A DNA stretch of 64,000 bases from Schistosoma haematobium (lineage: Eukaryota > Platyhelminthes > Trematoda > Strigeidida > Schistosomatidae), in NCBI RefSeq assembly GCF_000699445.3, contig NC_067201.1, forward strand, positions 12,579,501-12,643,500, written 5' to 3'. A program made the translations under genes and the position numbers. Within the stretch, counting starts at the first letter, position 1; each line of letters starts with the position of its first letter. Below are positions 22,683 through 34,319 of the stretch, one piece after another. The notes under the pieces are model-generated. The model worked only from the letters and a program-made list of their open reading frames with translations, did no database searches and was not told the origin of the DNA.

Positions 22683-22897
22683 TCAATAATTGTAATATTT
22701 ACAAACGATATTGGTTTAACTAAACCGCTTTACATTTCATCAATGATCAGTTTAGTGGTTAAACTATTTTTTTCTTTGATTTGAAGAAATAAAGCTAATT
22801 TTTAAATGTTAAAATTGTACATGTTAGTTCAACGAATCATTACTTTTCATGGTTAAGATTAGAATTGTAAACCATCGGATCTGAAAATTATGATCAA

Positions 22898-23075
22898 GTT
22901 TTGTTCTCTGAGCTGGATGGTTTGATCGTGGAGCTTTCATCGTTCTTCTGAACGACATCAACAGCACAAACTTCAAATAGAAGTGAAGCGTTCGAACTTC
23001 TCTATATGTGGTTCACAGCTTGTCCTGTAGACCACGATGATCCACGACCAAACCATTCAACTCAGAGAACAAAAC
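22898..23075. repeat. Fold-back (inverted-repeat) element
   Basis: The left arm 22899-22932 and the right arm 23041-23074 are reverse complements over 34 bp with about three mismatches, around a roughly 108-bp loop. No transposase is present. Could be a MITE-like or hairpin-forming repeat. Confidence 0.7.
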
Positions 23076-23144
23076 TCCATTAAAATCATCCACCTGCACC
23101 AAAAATCTTCTCCACCATCTCAAAATCTGAAAATTAATCATTTG

Positions 23145-23400
23145 ACATGTTAGATCACCATTGAAAACTTAGAAGTACTGGATAGCTATTTTGCCCTAGT
23201 ATGTGACTCTTCAGCAGTGCAAACTCACGATCCCACATATGAAAATCGAACTCAGGACCTTCAATCTCTTGCACGAACGCCTAACTTCTAGACTTGACTC
23301 CAGGAGTCTTTTCAAGAAGCCATAACTAGTGGAGTTCAACCAAGTCTTTTGTGAGAGATAGTAACTCACTGAAGGCAATAGTAGACAGTGGCACAATTTC
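23145..23400. repeat. Old SINE-B, minus head joined to plus 5' block
   Basis: Minus tail, ribozyme remnant (GCCC in place of GTCC next to the core) and head to about 23292, then plus-strand GTGGAGTTCAACC and GATAGTAACTCACTG blocks. Confidence 0.7.
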
Positions 23401-24020
23401 CTTTTCTTTCTGAAAATTAAACTCCCTTTATAAATAACAATCCAAAACTCTCATAGATTTTTTTATTGTTTGGATACATCTAATATTATTTCACTTTTTT
23501 GCTTTAAAACTACTTTTAAGATAATTAAACCTTACACACGTAACAACAATCACACAAACATAAACACACATACACACACACATTTATATAAAAATACATA
23601 CAACCATAATAGTTATAGTTAACAGTTATGATTAGTAATATATAAACTAATCTAATGTATAGTTATCATAAACAAGATATACATTATTTGAAATACTATC
23701 CATTTACTATGTCTTCATTTATATAAACAAAATCAAGACAAGAATTTCTAATATTCTTTATAATATAAACAGATATATATATATTTATCATTTAAATGGG
23801 ATTCTATCATTACTTCTTCTAATACGTCTTCTAGAGCAAAACGTTATTTATTTTGTTGTGTCTCTTTTTCTTTCTGTTGTTGTTGTTGTTGATCTTCTGC
23901 CTAATGAAATCTGTATAGATGAAGATAAGTAGACTATGTATTGAATAGTCAGAGTTGTTAAATGTTTAAACGTTTTTTCTCTATGACTATTATTTACTAG
24001 ATAATGATTAAACTATCTAT
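23401..24020. other. Intron 5, CA-rich and AT-rich sequence
   Basis: Short CA tract near 23560-23582; otherwise nothing recognised. Confidence 0.5.
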
Positions 24021-24026
24021 GCTAAA

Positions 24027-24417
24027 CATCAATGGGAAGCATTCAGGTAAAAAAAATACCAAGTGAGTTAAACTTTATCCCATTGCACATGCAAGTGGTT
24101 ATCGTGACTCAGTAGCTAAGTGGATAACGTGATGACGTTTCAAGCGAACGGTACTGGGTTCGAGTCCTAGAGTGAACATCAACTCTGAGGTGAAGGTACA
24201 TCCAGCTGACGAGTACCAAATAGGACTAAACGAGCGTCAAACTAGATTCCACTGCTAGCCACTATCCATCCTTGCGTATAATGCTTGTAAATTAAGGCAA
24301 TATCGAGGTAACACGCGCAGTATGCACATATGTCAATAAGCCGACTGATCAATTCCAGTCCGAAACATCAATGGGAAGATTCAAGTAAAACAATACCAAG
24401 TGAATTAAATTGATTAA
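24027..24417 (+). repeat. SINE-A (Smalpha-like), full unit with repeated terminus
   Basis: The block AACATCAATGGGAAG recurs at about 24025 and 24364, giving a 339-bp unit, close to the known Smalpha length. It contains the A box TAGCTAAGTGG, B box GGGTTCGAGTCC, the hammerhead (CTGACGAG retained, GAAA changed to TAAA) and the tail. The best SINE-A in the window. Confidence 0.9.
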
Positions 24418-24655
24418 CGTTCATTGTGAAACTACTTATTGTATATAAGTAGTCTGTTTAATAATGAAATGAATACAGAAAAAAAGGTTAAATTTTATTT
24501 GATATATACAAATATTTAATTATAATATATCTTTGTAGTCATTGTCAGTTATTGCTAAAATAAATAAAATTTCAAATTATATTATATAAACTCAATTGAC
24601 TGACTGATTCATAAGTGAACACATTGTAAGTTGACTAATCTAATATGTGTATATA

Positions 24656-24800
24656 ATTGGAAGAAATGAAGAAGAGATAGATAACGTCTAACATTAGAAT
24701 CCATGACTCGTCAGCTGAATATACCTCCATTGCAACATTGATGTTTACTCCAGGATTCAAACCCGGTATCGTTCGTTTCTAATATCTACCTGATCAAAAT
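24656..24800 (-). repeat. Old SINE-A fragment
   Basis: Inverted CTCGTCAGCTGAATATACC ribozyme 5' part and an inverted B box (GATTCAAACCCGG). Confidence 0.65.
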
Positions 24801-25254
24801 AGTTGAACAGGATTAATAAATATGATCAGCTTTTTTCGATTTTGTATTACTTCATAAAAAGTATCAATACCATTAAGGAAGTGGATGTTCAATGGGAATT
24901 CACTTGGTAATTGTGATATGTTTCTTTTTTTTCCCATCTAAATAGCTGATTATTTGAAAAGTATCTTGTTATAAAATAACTTTCTAAACTTATATTTAAT
25001 GTATGCTTAACTACATGAAACGATTCATTTACTGACCAGTAATTCAGTCTTTTAATATCTAGTTAGGATATACTACATTACTGATCCCCAATTCTGTGAA
25101 TATTCATCCCTTAGAAACGTTATACACTAAGTATTTTACTATTAGTAGGACTTAGTCATTGTACATTAGTGTTGAAAATGATGTCTAGTTCTAACAGATT
25201 GGTTAAGTGAAATGTAAACACCTTTATTTCCATTTCATTAGGTAGCTTTTTATT
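24801..25254. other. Intron 5, no recognised element
   Basis: AT-rich; nothing recognised. Confidence 0.5.
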
Positions 25255-25960
25255 TTTTTTATTATTAGAAGCTTTATTCAACATTATATTTTTGGTACAA
25301 CATAGAATTCTCAACATAAAATATTTCAACAAGTTTCCTTTTCTTATACCTTGATCTATTGTGACGATAAATTTTGAATGATGACCGGTTAGATGTTAGG
25401 AGTTCGGTAATCCACATTTGATTAATGTTCATTCGTTTCAATGCATATTGCCAGCCACCATGATGTCGCTGATTGTACCTTTTTGTATCCTGTATAGCGA
25501 AAGGTTGTAAACTTTTCATAAACGCGCCTGAATAAATTGTGCGCACAATAGACATAATGATGTGCTAAAACAAACAACAAAACAGATAACTTGATGAAAT
25601 ATCTAGATCGGAGGAACAGGTAGCCCAGATATTCAAGCAGGCCGCCGTTCATTACTGATATCGACCGAAAAACTACTGAAATTTCAGAAGTAGCTCATGA
25701 CTATTTCAGATCTTTTGATGCTATTCATAAATGAGCACCGTTGATTCCTGATAATTCTATGTTAGGATTCCCATTTCTCAAGGCGGTCATGAAAACTACT
25801 TAGAATCGTGTGTTCTGATGCCAGGTATTTGGAGTTGATCGATATAAAAACCACCGGAAGTATCAGGTTCCTCAAGATTAATAGTGCACTTGATTGACAT
25901 GAAAAGAAAGGTTTCCTTGTGAATACCACGAACCACATAGTATCAAAACACTTTCCGAGC
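25255..25960 (-). repeat. Family F, longest copy, possible retroposon 3' region
   Basis: On the minus strand it ends TATAATGTTGAATAAAGC followed by an A-rich run, like a polyadenylated transcript. Upstream are short open frames, one of 93 codons ending in ENSMLYQKYNVE, which resembles the frame implied at 13454-13560. I recognise no protein domain. It may be the 3' end of a retrotransposon or a processed transcript. Confidence 0.45.
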
Positions 25961-26575
25961 ATGCTTCTCTATATGCCCTGTCTCTAGTTCAAAAGTCAGC
26001 GACCACCCTCTATTTCAAAGAAATATAGTTTGTATATGGACATACCAGACTTCATAACATCATAAAAATAATACCTTTACATAAACGAGACAAAAGAGGT
26101 AGTAAATCGGCGAAGTTGTCAGTTAAAGACTGGCGACAAAAAGGAATTGTATGTAGTACAATAACAGTTAATATTTTAAATGAAAGCTTATGACAAACAG
26201 AATATAAACACATGGTTAACCAGTTAATTAGTAATTACACAAAAAATATATAAGCAGTTGTAATTCAAAAAGAAGTTTCGAAAGTCCCAACTTTCACAAT
26301 GTCTTCATGATATAACGTCAATAACTATTGTTTACTCAATTAAGTACTAAATTACGTACGCTGAAATTATTGAATGCAAACCCATTTAGGTGATAGTTCT
26401 ACACATTTTGCTTTTAGCTACTCTTAAAATTATGAGTAGTTTGTCTTTTATTAAAAAATTCTAGGTCAAGAGTGAAAAAATAGATTACTCACTGAGAAAT
26501 TTTTCATATCATCAAAGAGAAAAACACAATGAATTGATCTCTGAATGTTGACTAAATTGTTTTCATTTATTTTAG
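25961..26575. other. Intron 5, 3' part
   Basis: No recognised element. Ends in a T-rich tract and TTTTAG acceptor at 26575. Confidence 0.6.
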
Positions 26576-27338
26576 TATCCTAATGGCCATCAGTTATGTT
26601 CCACAAGTCAGTGGTCCGATAGAATATCACCTATAAATCCAATTAAATCTAATACATTATCAAAGTTGAAATCGTTGAAAGACAAAATAAGTGAATGGAA
26701 TTTACACGAATCATCATCTTCATTTGCAATAATTTTAACGGGTCTATCTAGTGGTTTAATATTTTTTGCCATATTAAGTACTATACTTGGTTGTATATTA
26801 AGACGTAGAAAACAACAACTCAGCAGAAGATCTTTACTTGAATCAAACAATAATAATTTAGATGTACAAATATACAGAGATCTTAGTAAATCAATGTTTG
26901 GTGAAAATTTATCAACACCATCTAATCCCAGAACTAAATGTTATTCATCAAAAACTAACAATAATAGTCTATTGAATTCACAACCATCTAGTTATTTTTT
27001 AAATTTACATAATGAAGGATCACATAGTCCATCGAATTCAAACAATGGTATACCAATTATAAACTTTCCACATCCAGGTAGTGGTGGATTAACTGTTGAA
27101 ATGAGTCAAATTTCTCCATTAGCTTTATCATCTAATCAATTAACAATATCTGATCTATCACCGGTAATCACCAGATCAGTATATATGAATACAGGAAATA
27201 AATCAGAATCACCTACAAGAAGTGCGAATAGCAGTGAAGCACTAATTGGAAAAACTATCTATAATATTCATCCTAAACTTGGTACAACAAATATATTAGA
27301 GAATTTTAACCAACTTGTTCGTGATGGAACACTTGAAA
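26576..27338 (+). CDS. LAR: LAR-type receptor tyrosine phosphatase, exon 6 (transmembrane and juxtamembrane)
   Basis: 254 codons plus one base. The first 49 residues finish the ectodomain (STSQWSDRISP). Residues 50-75 form one hydrophobic helix (about 26723-26800, FAIILTGLSSGLIFFAIL) followed by the stop-transfer RRRKQQ, fixing type I topology. The remaining roughly 175 residues are cytoplasmic, rich in Ser and Asn, and several times longer than the vertebrate LAR juxtamembrane stretch. The donor GTATGT at 27339 leaves phase 1, which matches exon 7. If unspliced, translation stops after three more codons (TGA 27350-27352), which would make a receptor without phosphatase domains. Confidence 0.92.
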
Positions 27339-28100
27339 GTATGTTGTTATGATTTTCAGTGAAACGGTTTACTTCATATTTATGTTTTCTTATAATGATA
27401 AAAATGATTTAAAACTTGTTCAATTGTTTAATAAAAAGAAATTTTATAAGAAAAACTGGTTAGAGATTGAAAACGGTACGCTCAATAAGTTAAAATAACA
27501 AAAAGAAACTGGTCAAATAGCGTAGAGCGTGTATTTAGCGCTTCAAATTGTTTAGTTCTTAAGTCTTTTTAAAGATTACTCAGGTTTATTATGCAGCTAT
27601 TTATTATTTTCAATAGCCTGTAAAGTCTGAAAAATCAAATGTTTGTAGAGAGATTTGCTTGATGCTATTTGGAAATCATTGGAAACCAGAATGCTATAGA
27701 GATCTATTTTCTCCTGAATTCCGAGTCTCACTTTTGGCTGAGCTGAGGCGGACAATGGATGGTCGTTGAAGTTTATTTTGGATTGGTTTAAGTTGGAACT
27801 TTGGATTATTCGATTCCAAAATTATTTATTTATTTATTTATTTAAACATACAAATATTGATACAGAGAGGTACCGAATACATATGCGCCACACATTTCAC
27901 TTGATTTGTATGTGAGCTGTGATACTGCTCACAAACTCTTTTTTTATGATGAAATCCAGACCTGTTACAAATATGACAGGATACATGAATCCGAACTTCT
28001 AAACATTTATGTTTGATTTTTTGTCTACTTGTAAGTAGTATGAATAAATATATGAAAATATTTCCAATCTTATCATCATTATACATTATTACATTTTTAG
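27339..28100. other. Intron 6 (762 bp)
   Basis: The shortest intron of the gene here and the only one without a recognised mobile element. GTATGT donor, ACATTTTTAG acceptor. Confidence 0.85.
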
Positions 28101-28429
28101 TACATCGAATGCCTATACCAGTTGAACAGTTTCAAGAAGTGATTTATCAATCAAGAAATAATAATTATATTAGTTTCCAGCAAGAATTTCAAACAATTGA
28201 ACAAATCTCATCAACACGATATATCAGTGCAGTACATTCTAATTTAGACATAAATAAATCGAAAAATCGATATCCAAATATTTTAGCATATGATTGTACA
28301 CGAGTTAGCATTCAATCAAATTATCAACATCATTCTAATGCACAATATGGAATAGTTTCAGGATCGGATTATATAAATGCTAATTACATTGATGGTTATA
28401 GAAAACAAAAGGCATTTATAGCAACTCAA
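28101..28429 (+). CDS. LAR: LAR-type receptor tyrosine phosphatase, exon 7 (start of D1)
   Basis: Two bases complete a codon from exon 6, then 109 codons. It opens with HRMPIPVEQF, equivalent to the LAR HPPIPITDL motif before the wedge, and continues with the FQQEFQTI helix. The phosphotyrosine-recognition loop is KNRYPNILAYDCTRV, followed by GSDYINANYIDGYRKQKAF and IATQ, nearly identical to active PTP domains. Ends in phase 0 at GTAAGT. These segments form the substrate pocket floor of the membrane-proximal D1 domain. Confidence 0.95.
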
Positions 28430-28489
28430 GTAAGTCATTTATTCCCGGTTACTTTATTGTCAAATGTTTAATGTTTCTAAATAACGTGT

Positions 28490-28885
28490 TGTTACTTTTG
28501 CCCGGTTAATTTATCACATGATAAGATCATCAATTAGAACATGATTTACATGACCTTGACATGATGCCAAACCAATGATGTGTAGGCCAGTACAGACAGC
28601 CTAGGGTCAATTTTTGAATCCTTATTGATTATTATCACCCAGCTCTGTCCGTTTGAATCCAAAACATAGATCTCAGTTCCAACTGTACGAATCATATATT
28701 TCAGACGTATTTGGCCTATATACAAGCAAATAAGACTAAATCATACCATTAAAATAGAAAATAACAGGCCAAAAGTGGCTGTGATCGTGAGAGACTGTAA
28801 CTAATAAATTGGGAACAACGTAAGAGTAGTAAATCGTATAATAATAGCCAATAGGTCAAATAAAAGCTTGTGATTAAGGAAATAG
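28490..28885. repeat. LTR-like repeat family E, copy 3
   Basis: Same block order as 19320-19730, including AAATCATATATTTCAGACG, CATACCATTAAAATAG and GTAAATCGTATAATAATAGC. Confidence 0.65.
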
Positions 28886-28924
28886 AAATGTATATAATAT
28901 AGTTACTTAACAGTTATACAAGAA

Positions 28925-28952
28925 ATATATATATATATATATATATATATAC
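28925..28952. repeat. (TA)n microsatellite
   Basis: About 28 bp of TA. Confidence 0.9.
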
Positions 28953-29654
28953 CCATAACTTAATCTTCTTTGAATCTGACAAAATATAAATTGGAAGTTT
29001 TGATAGAACTAAAAAAACTTTAACTGGCACTAATACATTGAAAACATATTTAAGCATAGACCACTTTTGAATTGTATTCTACCACCGGTGGAATTTAGAT
29101 GATCATTTTTAGAGATATTGACTAATTTATGTTAGACTAATCTACAATTGCTGAGTGGTATTTGTTCAGACTTTTAAACTTTGATTTTATTGCTTCAATC
29201 AAGTTGGAATTCTGCAGCGGGCCTAAGCGTTTTGACATCACTTGTACTATGCTCAGATGTTGCATGGTTGAAGATGATCGGTAGGAAAATCAGTTTAACG
29301 CAAGTTACATTCTAGTTTGCACTATCCACATATGCATATATACAGTCTTGAGCGAACTGATACTCATTTTTGGATTCCCACCCACGTTATCCTCATTCAC
29401 ATGTTGAGGAGCTTCCAGGAAGCCGCCCGCGTTTCGACCAACTTCCAGTAGGATTGAGATATTTAAAATCTAACTTATCGTTCAGTAATAATCAGTCTTA
29501 TGAAACTGTAAATACCAACGTGTTCGACATCCGAAAGTATTGGTCTAAATCTTATTTGAAAGCAAGAGTTTGTACAGCTGAGAAATTTTAACAGACTATG
29601 TGAATTATCTTCGGTTCTTCGCCCAAGATGAAAATGAAATTTAAATCCCTTTGT
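28953..29654. other. Intron 7, no recognised element
   Basis: An open frame at 29370-29591 with slightly higher G+C shows no domain that I recognise. Confidence 0.45.
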
Positions 29655-30125
29655 ACATCACAGTATTTATTAAACTTCAACCAATCCACGAAGTTGTGCC
29701 ACCGTATACCATTGTCTTCAGTGAGCTGATATCTCACAACAGACCTGGTTGAACTTCACTGGTAACGGCTTCTCACTAGAACTCCAGGAGTATCTCTTGA
29801 AGTCAGTCACTAGTGAGCAGATGATTATTATCAGAAGTGGTTTGTGGAAATTTTAGAAACTTCACAGATTGAAATCATGAGTGGATTGGTTGAAGTTAGA
29901 CATTAACACCGTTGAATGCCATCTCAGTGGTCTAGTTAGTTAAGCGCCTGGCGCGAGATTGGTAGGTCCTGGGTTCGGATCTCGTGGGGTGCGGAATTGT
30001 GGACGCGCACTGCTGAGGAGTCCCGTACTAGGACGAGACGGCCTTTCAGTGCTTCCAGGTCTTCCATGATGGTCTAGCTCCGATTGACTCATGATTTCAA
30101 TCTGTGAAATCACTAAATATTAGTT
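29655..30125 (+). repeat. SINE-B composite (inverted then direct)
   Basis: 29655-29885 is the minus-strand 5' body and tail. From about 29884 the plus strand resumes with GTTGAAGTTAGACATTAAC, A box GTGGTCTAGTTAGTTAAGCG, B box GGGTTCGGATCTC and a hammerhead at about 30010-30055 with GAGAC instead of GAAAC. The tail follows. Confidence 0.82.
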
Positions 30126-30299
30126 TAATGGTCTAAAGATTTGGCGCTTGTTCCAAGATATGAACGTACTGATTATGATCTTTCTGTTTTGAAGTCATCG
30201 ATTCACACTACTAATGAATTCCAACAGTAAAATGTAAAATCTATTTTACCTTTCTTGGTTTATGTTAGTTGTTTAACTAATTTTAACCTAGACTGTACA

Positions 30300-30312
30300 C
30301 TACTATTACGTA

Positions 30313-30355
<43 letters not shown>
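30300..30355. repeat. (TA)n microsatellite, left flank of SR2-like element
   Basis: TA-rich run ending where the retrotransposon starts. A second TA run borders its other end. Confidence 0.9.
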
Positions 30356-30357
<2 letters not shown>

Positions 30358-33300
30358 TGATGAAGCAACCGAGCTATACTGGCTGGAACAACCGCTCCTC
30401 AAGGTCCTACCATGTCAGACAGGTCGGTTGAAGAGCGGTAAGACTAAAAGCAACAAACCCAAGGTCCGAAGGCGAAATCTTACTGCTGACTGTACAGAGG
30501 TGTGACAGCATTGAGGTGTTTCCTTCAAACAACCAGCATGACAGCAACGCTGCCTTCCCACAAAAAGGGGTAGGGTTAGAAAAGGTCGACCCTAAAAATG
30601 CACATCTCGCCTTATCGCAAGGATATCCGTCTCCGGCGGTGACGTCTCAACAAGTGCAGAGCTAACACAAAACTTACCCATAAAAAGGTCGTCTGTGTTC
30701 GACCTCAAGTAGTTGTCCCTTGGACACTGCGGTCACGCTCTCAGATCACTAAGACCACCTCTAATCCAATTTCCTTTTCAGGCGCCTCCAGAAGAACCCT
30801 TCCTCGGTGTGGGCAACCGGGAAGTGATAATCGTCCTCATACCTCTAACAGCACTCAAGACCACTGTATTCATAATCAACTTCCCTCTTCAATTCCTATT
30901 ATTCCTACTACACCGACTTTCACCTCTAAACTACCTCTTTCGGCTTCCCCTTAAAGTGTCACCACAGCCAACGATTCTAGTGCTCAAAACACTGTCCCAG
31001 GTCTACTGAAACCTTGCTTCAAACTACACATTGGAGCCTTCAACGTACGCACCCTATGTCAAATCGGTCAACAGGCTTCCCTGGCTAGGACCCTAGAATC
31101 TCGTACCATTGATGTATGCTGTGTCTCTGAAACACTCATACAGGATCCCAGTGTGGTCATTCACTTGACCTCACCTCGGCAAAACGGAGAGCCAACGAGA
31201 TACACCCTCCGTGTATCTGGTGACCCGATGGCCAGTTCTCGTGGACTGGCAGGTGTAGGCATAGCACTAAGCATGAGGGCGGAACAAGCACTGCTAGAGT
31301 GGATCCCCGTCAACAGTCGTCTATGTGCTGTTCGGCTAAACGGCTCCGTAAGAACTCGGAAGGATAGGGACACACGTCGTTGCCTTTTTGTCGTTTCTGC
31401 CTACGCTCCCACTGACTGCAGCTCAGATGAAGTGAAAGATTAATTTTACAGAAAGCTTTCTGAACTTCTTCAGAAAGCTAAACGCTCAGACATAGTACTC
31501 ATAGGGGGTGACTTTAATGCTCAGATAGGTAGCTTAAACCAAACAGAAAGGCATTTAGGTGGATATTTTAGTATTCCGGCACAACGAACAGATAATGGTG
31601 ACCGTCTGCTGCAACTGTGCTCAGACAATCGTTTATTTTTAGCAAACACAAATGTTAAGCATAAGCAGGGACATCGTCTAACATGGCGACCCCCTACACC
31701 AAACCAACGATGGACTCAAATAGACCATATTGCCATCAGTCATCGTTGGAGAGGGTCGGTAGAAGATTGTCGCTCATTCTGGAGTACCTGCTTGGACTCC
31801 GACCACGTCCTAATACGGGCACGCATCTGCTTGCGCCTCACTGGACTCAAAAAAGCCACATTAAAAAGACCCATTAGAACTGAGTTGAGTAACGAGAAAA
31901 CCAAAAGTAGGTTCCAGGAACAACTGAGTTCACGATTAGGTAGTTCTGAAGACGAGGCTGACCCAGATGTTGCTTGGAAAGACATACAAGCAGCTGTGGA
32001 AACAGCAGTGACATCTATCAGTGACTTAAACCACAGGGTTACAAAGAACGAATGGATTTCCTCAAGGTCTATTGCACTGATGGATTCTCGTAAACTCATC
32101 ACATCAGGCTCTGAACACGATGAAGAGCGACAACAAATCAGATCTAGGTTAAGAAAAAGTCCAAGGAACGACCGTGAGCAGTGGTGGGCAATGAAAGCAA
32201 AAGAGATGGAAAAGGCGGTGACTATAGGGAACACAAGACAGCTTTACAGACTAATAAAAGAAACTGGAATTAATAAGTCAAGTGTAAGTGAGATTATTTC
32301 GGAAAAAGATGACACTCTCATCTGCTCTTAGTCCAGACGTTTAGAATGATGGGCGGAACATTTCAGAGAACAGTTCAACTGGCCTTCAGCTACTCTACAA
32401 CTACCCTCCATTCCCAGACAGTGTGAATGGAACATTGAAGTAGGTCCCCCAACTCTAGCAGAAGTTCAAAAGGCTATAGTTAATCTGAAACGAGGAAGGG
32501 CAGCTGGTCCAGATGGATTGGCTCCAGAGGTCTTTAAGGATGGTGGTCCAATTTTAGCGATTAGGTTGACTAATATTTTAGCTAAAATCTGGGAGTTAGA
32601 CGTTATTCCATCTAACTGGTCACAATCACTTATCGTCCCAATATATAAGAAAGGGTCAAAATCATCCTGTGACAACCACAGAGGGATTAGTTTAACTAAT
32701 ATAATATCTAAAATACTAGCCTCGATAATTATCAGACGCCTAACTAAGACTCGTGAACTGCAAACACGAGAGAACCAAGCTGGCTTTAGACCTGGTCGTG
32801 GCTGCATCGACCACATATTCACCATTCGTCAGGTTCTAGAACACAGACATACTTATCGGCGTCCGACAATGGTGGTCTTTCTCGACTTAAAAGCAGCATT
32901 TGACTCTGTAGACCGCGAGATTCTGTGGCAGTGTCTGTCATTGAAAGGCGTACCTCAGAAGTACATAAACCCTTTGAAGGCTCTTTACTCGAACACTACT
33001 AGTCGAGTTAGAAATTATGGCGAACTGTCATCTGCTTTTGCAACCTCAAGTGGTGTCCGTCAAGGCTGTCCACTTTCCCCATTTTTGTTTAACTTCACTA
33101 TAGATCTAATGATGGAAATAACATTCTCGTCGACTGAATTCTCGGGTATTGATCTCCTTCCAGGAAGTCCACTAATCCACTTAGAATACGCAGATGACAT
33201 AGTCCTGTTTGGTGAAGACGCTGATAAAATGCAGAGTCTTCTGGTAGCACTAAGCAACAATGCCAGAATGTTTGGAATGCGCTTCTCTCCCTCTAAATGC

Positions 33301-34234
33301 AAGTTGTTGCTTCAGGACTGGTCTGCGTCAACACCTGAACTAAGGATAGGGAGTGAAGTAGTCGAACTCGTTGACAACTTCACTTATCTTGGAAGTCTGA
33401 TCAGCCCTAATGGGTTGGTATCGGACGAAATCTCAGCACGGATTCGAAAATCTCGTTTGGCTTTTGCCAACTTACGTCACGTTCGGCGAAGTCAAGGTAT
33501 CTTTCTACCAATAAAAGGACGAGTATACCGCACGGCAGTTCGTTCTGTTCTACTTTACGGCTACGAAACGTGGCCATTAAGAGTAGAAGGTACTCGGAGG
33601 TTACTAGTATTTGATCACAGATGTCTTAGAAATATTGCTCGCATCTGTTGGGATCACCGGATAAGTGATAGTGAGGTTAGACGCAGGGTATTAGGGAATG
33701 ATGGTAAATCAGTTGATGAGGTTGTGAATATTCATCGACTGAGACGATTGGGTCACGTGTTACGTATGCCTGAACACCGTCTACCACGACGTGCAATGCT
33801 AACCGGTGTTCGGGATGGTTGGAAGAAAGTTAGGGGCGGCCAAACCAAAACGTGGCATCAGTGCTTGAAGTCACTAACTTCTAGTCTGAGCCATGTTGGT
33901 AGATGCAGACTACTTGGTTGGGGTCCGCATGACTATCGTAACCAATGGTTGGAGACTCTTGGTGACATGGCTCAGAATCGATCACAGTGGTGTAGGTGTA
34001 TACACCTTCTCTCCCCTTAAACCGTGAGATTACAATTGCTTTATATCTTTCTTTCTATGAACTAATTCTTTCTTCCTGTACTATATCCTTATACACAATC
34101 TTTCTTTTGAACATTACTACCATTGAATTAACTACTTCTATGAATTCGGTATTCATCTTGTTGTGTTAATGAGTTGTGGCAACTTGGACGGATGCATATA
34201 TGTGCCTGGTCCTACGTTGTAGCTGACTGACTGA

Positions 34235-34238
<4 letters not shown>
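30356..34238 (+). mobile_element. SR2-like (RTE clade) non-LTR retrotransposon, near full length
   Basis: About 3.88 kb, matching the size I recall for SR2. It has a GC-richer 5' leader, one long frame encoding an endonuclease followed by a reverse transcriptase, a short 3' untranslated end and a GACTGACTGACT tail. It sits inside a TA microsatellite, so the target duplication cannot be read. A short 3' relative lies at 18471-18573. Naming rests on size, clade features and tail; I could not compare with a reference. Confidence 0.88.
30643..34020 (+). pseudogene. Endonuclease-reverse transcriptase ORF of SR2-like element, four in-frame stops
   Basis: A single frame runs from about 30643 to the TAA at 34018-34020. 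It encodes a Ser/Thr/Pro-rich N-terminus, an apurinic-type endonuclease (KLHIGAFNVRTL, VVSAYAPTD, IGGDFNAQIG, and SDHVL near 31798), then a reverse transcriptase with RAAGPDGLAPEVF, FLDLKAAFDSVD, GVRQGCPLSPFLFN and the catalytic YADD at 33187-33198. The C-terminus has LLYGYETWPL and LRRLGHVLRMP. Stops interrupt it at 30952 (TAA), 31441 (TAA), 32329 (TAG) and 32347 (TGA), with no frameshift. The last three fit single C-to-T changes of CAA, CAG and CGA. It cannot make full-length protein, but the reverse transcriptase half is open for more than 1.6 kb. Confidence 0.9.

Positions 34239-34316
<78 letters not shown>
34237..34316. repeat. (TA)n microsatellite, right flank of SR2-like element
   Basis: About 80 bp of TA with one interruption near 34283. 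Confidence 0.95.

Positions 34317-34319
<3 letters not shown>

Noticed and set aside
27339..27352. Exon 6 ending at the TGA 27350-27352 as the true gene end
   Set aside because: GTATGT at 27339 gives a phase that joins exon 7 perfectly, and the LAR order (juxtamembrane then HxxPIP) demands the splice. Retention remains possible as an isoform.
28013..28100. Upstream methionine making exon 7 a separate gene start
   Set aside because: The bases before 28101 form a typical intron 3' end (ACATTTTTAG), and the phase matches exon 6; the frame merely stays open by chance.
30713..31009. Open frame inside the SR2-like leader
   Set aside because: It overlaps the Ser/Thr-rich start of the element's real frame, which runs on into the endonuclease; this one is a shadow in another frame.
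31740..32234. 164-codon minus-strand frame
   Set aside because: Antisense shadow of the retrotransposon coding region.
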